Positions 63,692 to 64,000 of a DNA stretch of 64,000 nt are shown piece by piece (the first letter of the stretch is position 1; each line of letters begins with the position of its first letter). Origin of the DNA: Winogradskya consettensis (GTDB taxonomy: Bacteria; Actinomycetota; Actinomycetes; Mycobacteriales; Micromonosporaceae); NCBI RefSeq assembly GCF_018332715.1, contig NZ_BOQP01000006.1, positions 124,001 through 188,000 of the forward strand, written 5' to 3'. A program made the position numbers and the translations under genes. Below the pieces are notes generated by a model. It searched no databases. It had not been told where the DNA came from and worked only from the letters and a program-made list of their open reading frames with translations.

Positions 63692-64000
63692 TCAGGGGCG
63701 ACGGGCGTACAGCAGCTTGAGTGTTTTGACGATCCGCTGGACCTGCGCGGGGGTGCGTTCGAACGTCATCGCCGGCAGCAGCGAGGGCCCGCGCCGCACG
63801 GTGATCGACTTGGCAACGCCGAACTCGCGCAGCCCGTCCTCGCCGTGGATGCGTCCGAACCCGGAGTCGCCCACACCGCCGAACGGCAGCGTGGCCATGC
63901 CGACGAAGGCCATCGCGGAGTTCACCGAGACCATGCCGGACCGCATCCGCCGGGCGATCCGGACGGCGTTCTTCTTCCCGAAGACGGCTCCGCCCAAGCC
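63692..64000 (-). CDS. Aldehyde dehydrogenase, C-terminal fragment cut by window edge
   Basis: About 102 C-terminal residues. SGMVSVNSAMAFVGMATLPF followed by GGVGDSGFGRIHGEDGLREF is the conserved C-terminal part of NAD(P)-aldehyde dehydrogenases. The catalytic Cys and Glu would lie beyond position 64000. It may be of the succinate-semialdehyde or coniferyl-aldehyde type, but this cannot be decided from the fragment. Confidence 0.9.
   Translation of the reverse strand, partial: GLGGAVFGKKNAVRIARRMRSGMVSVNSAMAFVGMATLPFGGVGDSGFGRIHGEDGLREFGVAKSITVRRGPSLLPAMTFERTPAQVQRIVKTLKLLYARRP

Overview
The window is very GC-rich, almost fully coding DNA from an actinomycete. Four things point to Micromonosporaceae, most likely an Actinoplanes-like organism; this is inference, because no rRNA or other taxonomic marker is present. 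(1) The order gatC-gatA / ligA / MetE-like / mnmA / cysteine desulfurase / etfA-etfB matches the Rv3011c-Rv3029c order known from Mycobacterium. (2) Methylmalonyl-CoA epimerase lies beside two DivIVA-like coiled-coil genes, as at the Streptomyces scy-filP locus. (3) An NAD-glutamate dehydrogenase of the 180-kDa class is present. (4) A soluble chemotaxis receptor is present, which fits a genus with motile spores. No rRNA, tRNA, CRISPR array, transposase, integrase or phage gene was found.

Layout. 1-11153 (minus strand) is a housekeeping block: gatA (cut by the left edge), gatC, a GGDEF-EAL protein, ligA, a MetE-C-like protein, mnmA, a cysteine desulfurase, then etfB-etfA ending at a strong hairpin. 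11401-14391 (plus) holds two overlapping DUF202 membrane genes, a PLDc_N-type membrane protein, about 830 bp of gene-free repeat DNA and a helix-turn-helix/methyltransferase fusion with its own operator-promoter. 14452-19268 (minus) carries a ThDP enzyme, a membrane-anchored Hsp70 with a small membrane companion, and an enoyl-CoA hydratase. 19357-21758 (plus) carries a DUF6232 protein, a 26-bp array of coupled mini-ORFs, a DoxX-like protein and a split PAS/chemoreceptor pair. 21755-26244 holds a ROK regulator-ABC ATPase-ribokinase operon divergent from a family 3 glycoside hydrolase. 26576-32044 holds a hydrolase, an MFS transporter and a copper ATPase divergent around a CsoR-type operator, a membrane protein and a lipoprotein.

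32246-43197 contains the 1645-aa glutamate dehydrogenase, a divergent MecA-type penicillin-binding lipoprotein, and a thioredoxin-like chaperone followed by an arginase-fold protein fused to a ~600-residue acidic repeat tail. 43262-46515 holds an SDR oxidoreductase and a TetR regulator around three phased operators, then an acyl-CoA mutase large subunit. 46547-51579 (minus) is a same-strand diguanylate cyclase / sugar-binding lipoprotein / GGDEF-EAL trio. 51641-56145 holds an FAD monooxygenase/PadR divergent pair, then MeaB, a thiolase and methylmalonyl-CoA epimerase; with the mutase at 44842-46515 these belong to acyl-CoA and methylmalonyl-CoA metabolism. 56425-59488 holds two large coiled-coil proteins. 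59489-64000 holds a repeat array, a 27-bp palindrome, an AI-2E-family transporter, an ABC permease/ATPase pair and the C-terminal part of an aldehyde dehydrogenase cut by the right edge.

Two themes run through the window. Short tandem-repeat arrays (15-45 bp units) are unusually common, both inside genes and between them. Several regulator or first-in-operon genes carry a TAnnnT element 6-7 nt before the start codon, the spacing expected of leaderless transcripts, often overlapped by a palindromic operator. All coordinates and motifs were read by eye; no database search was run.
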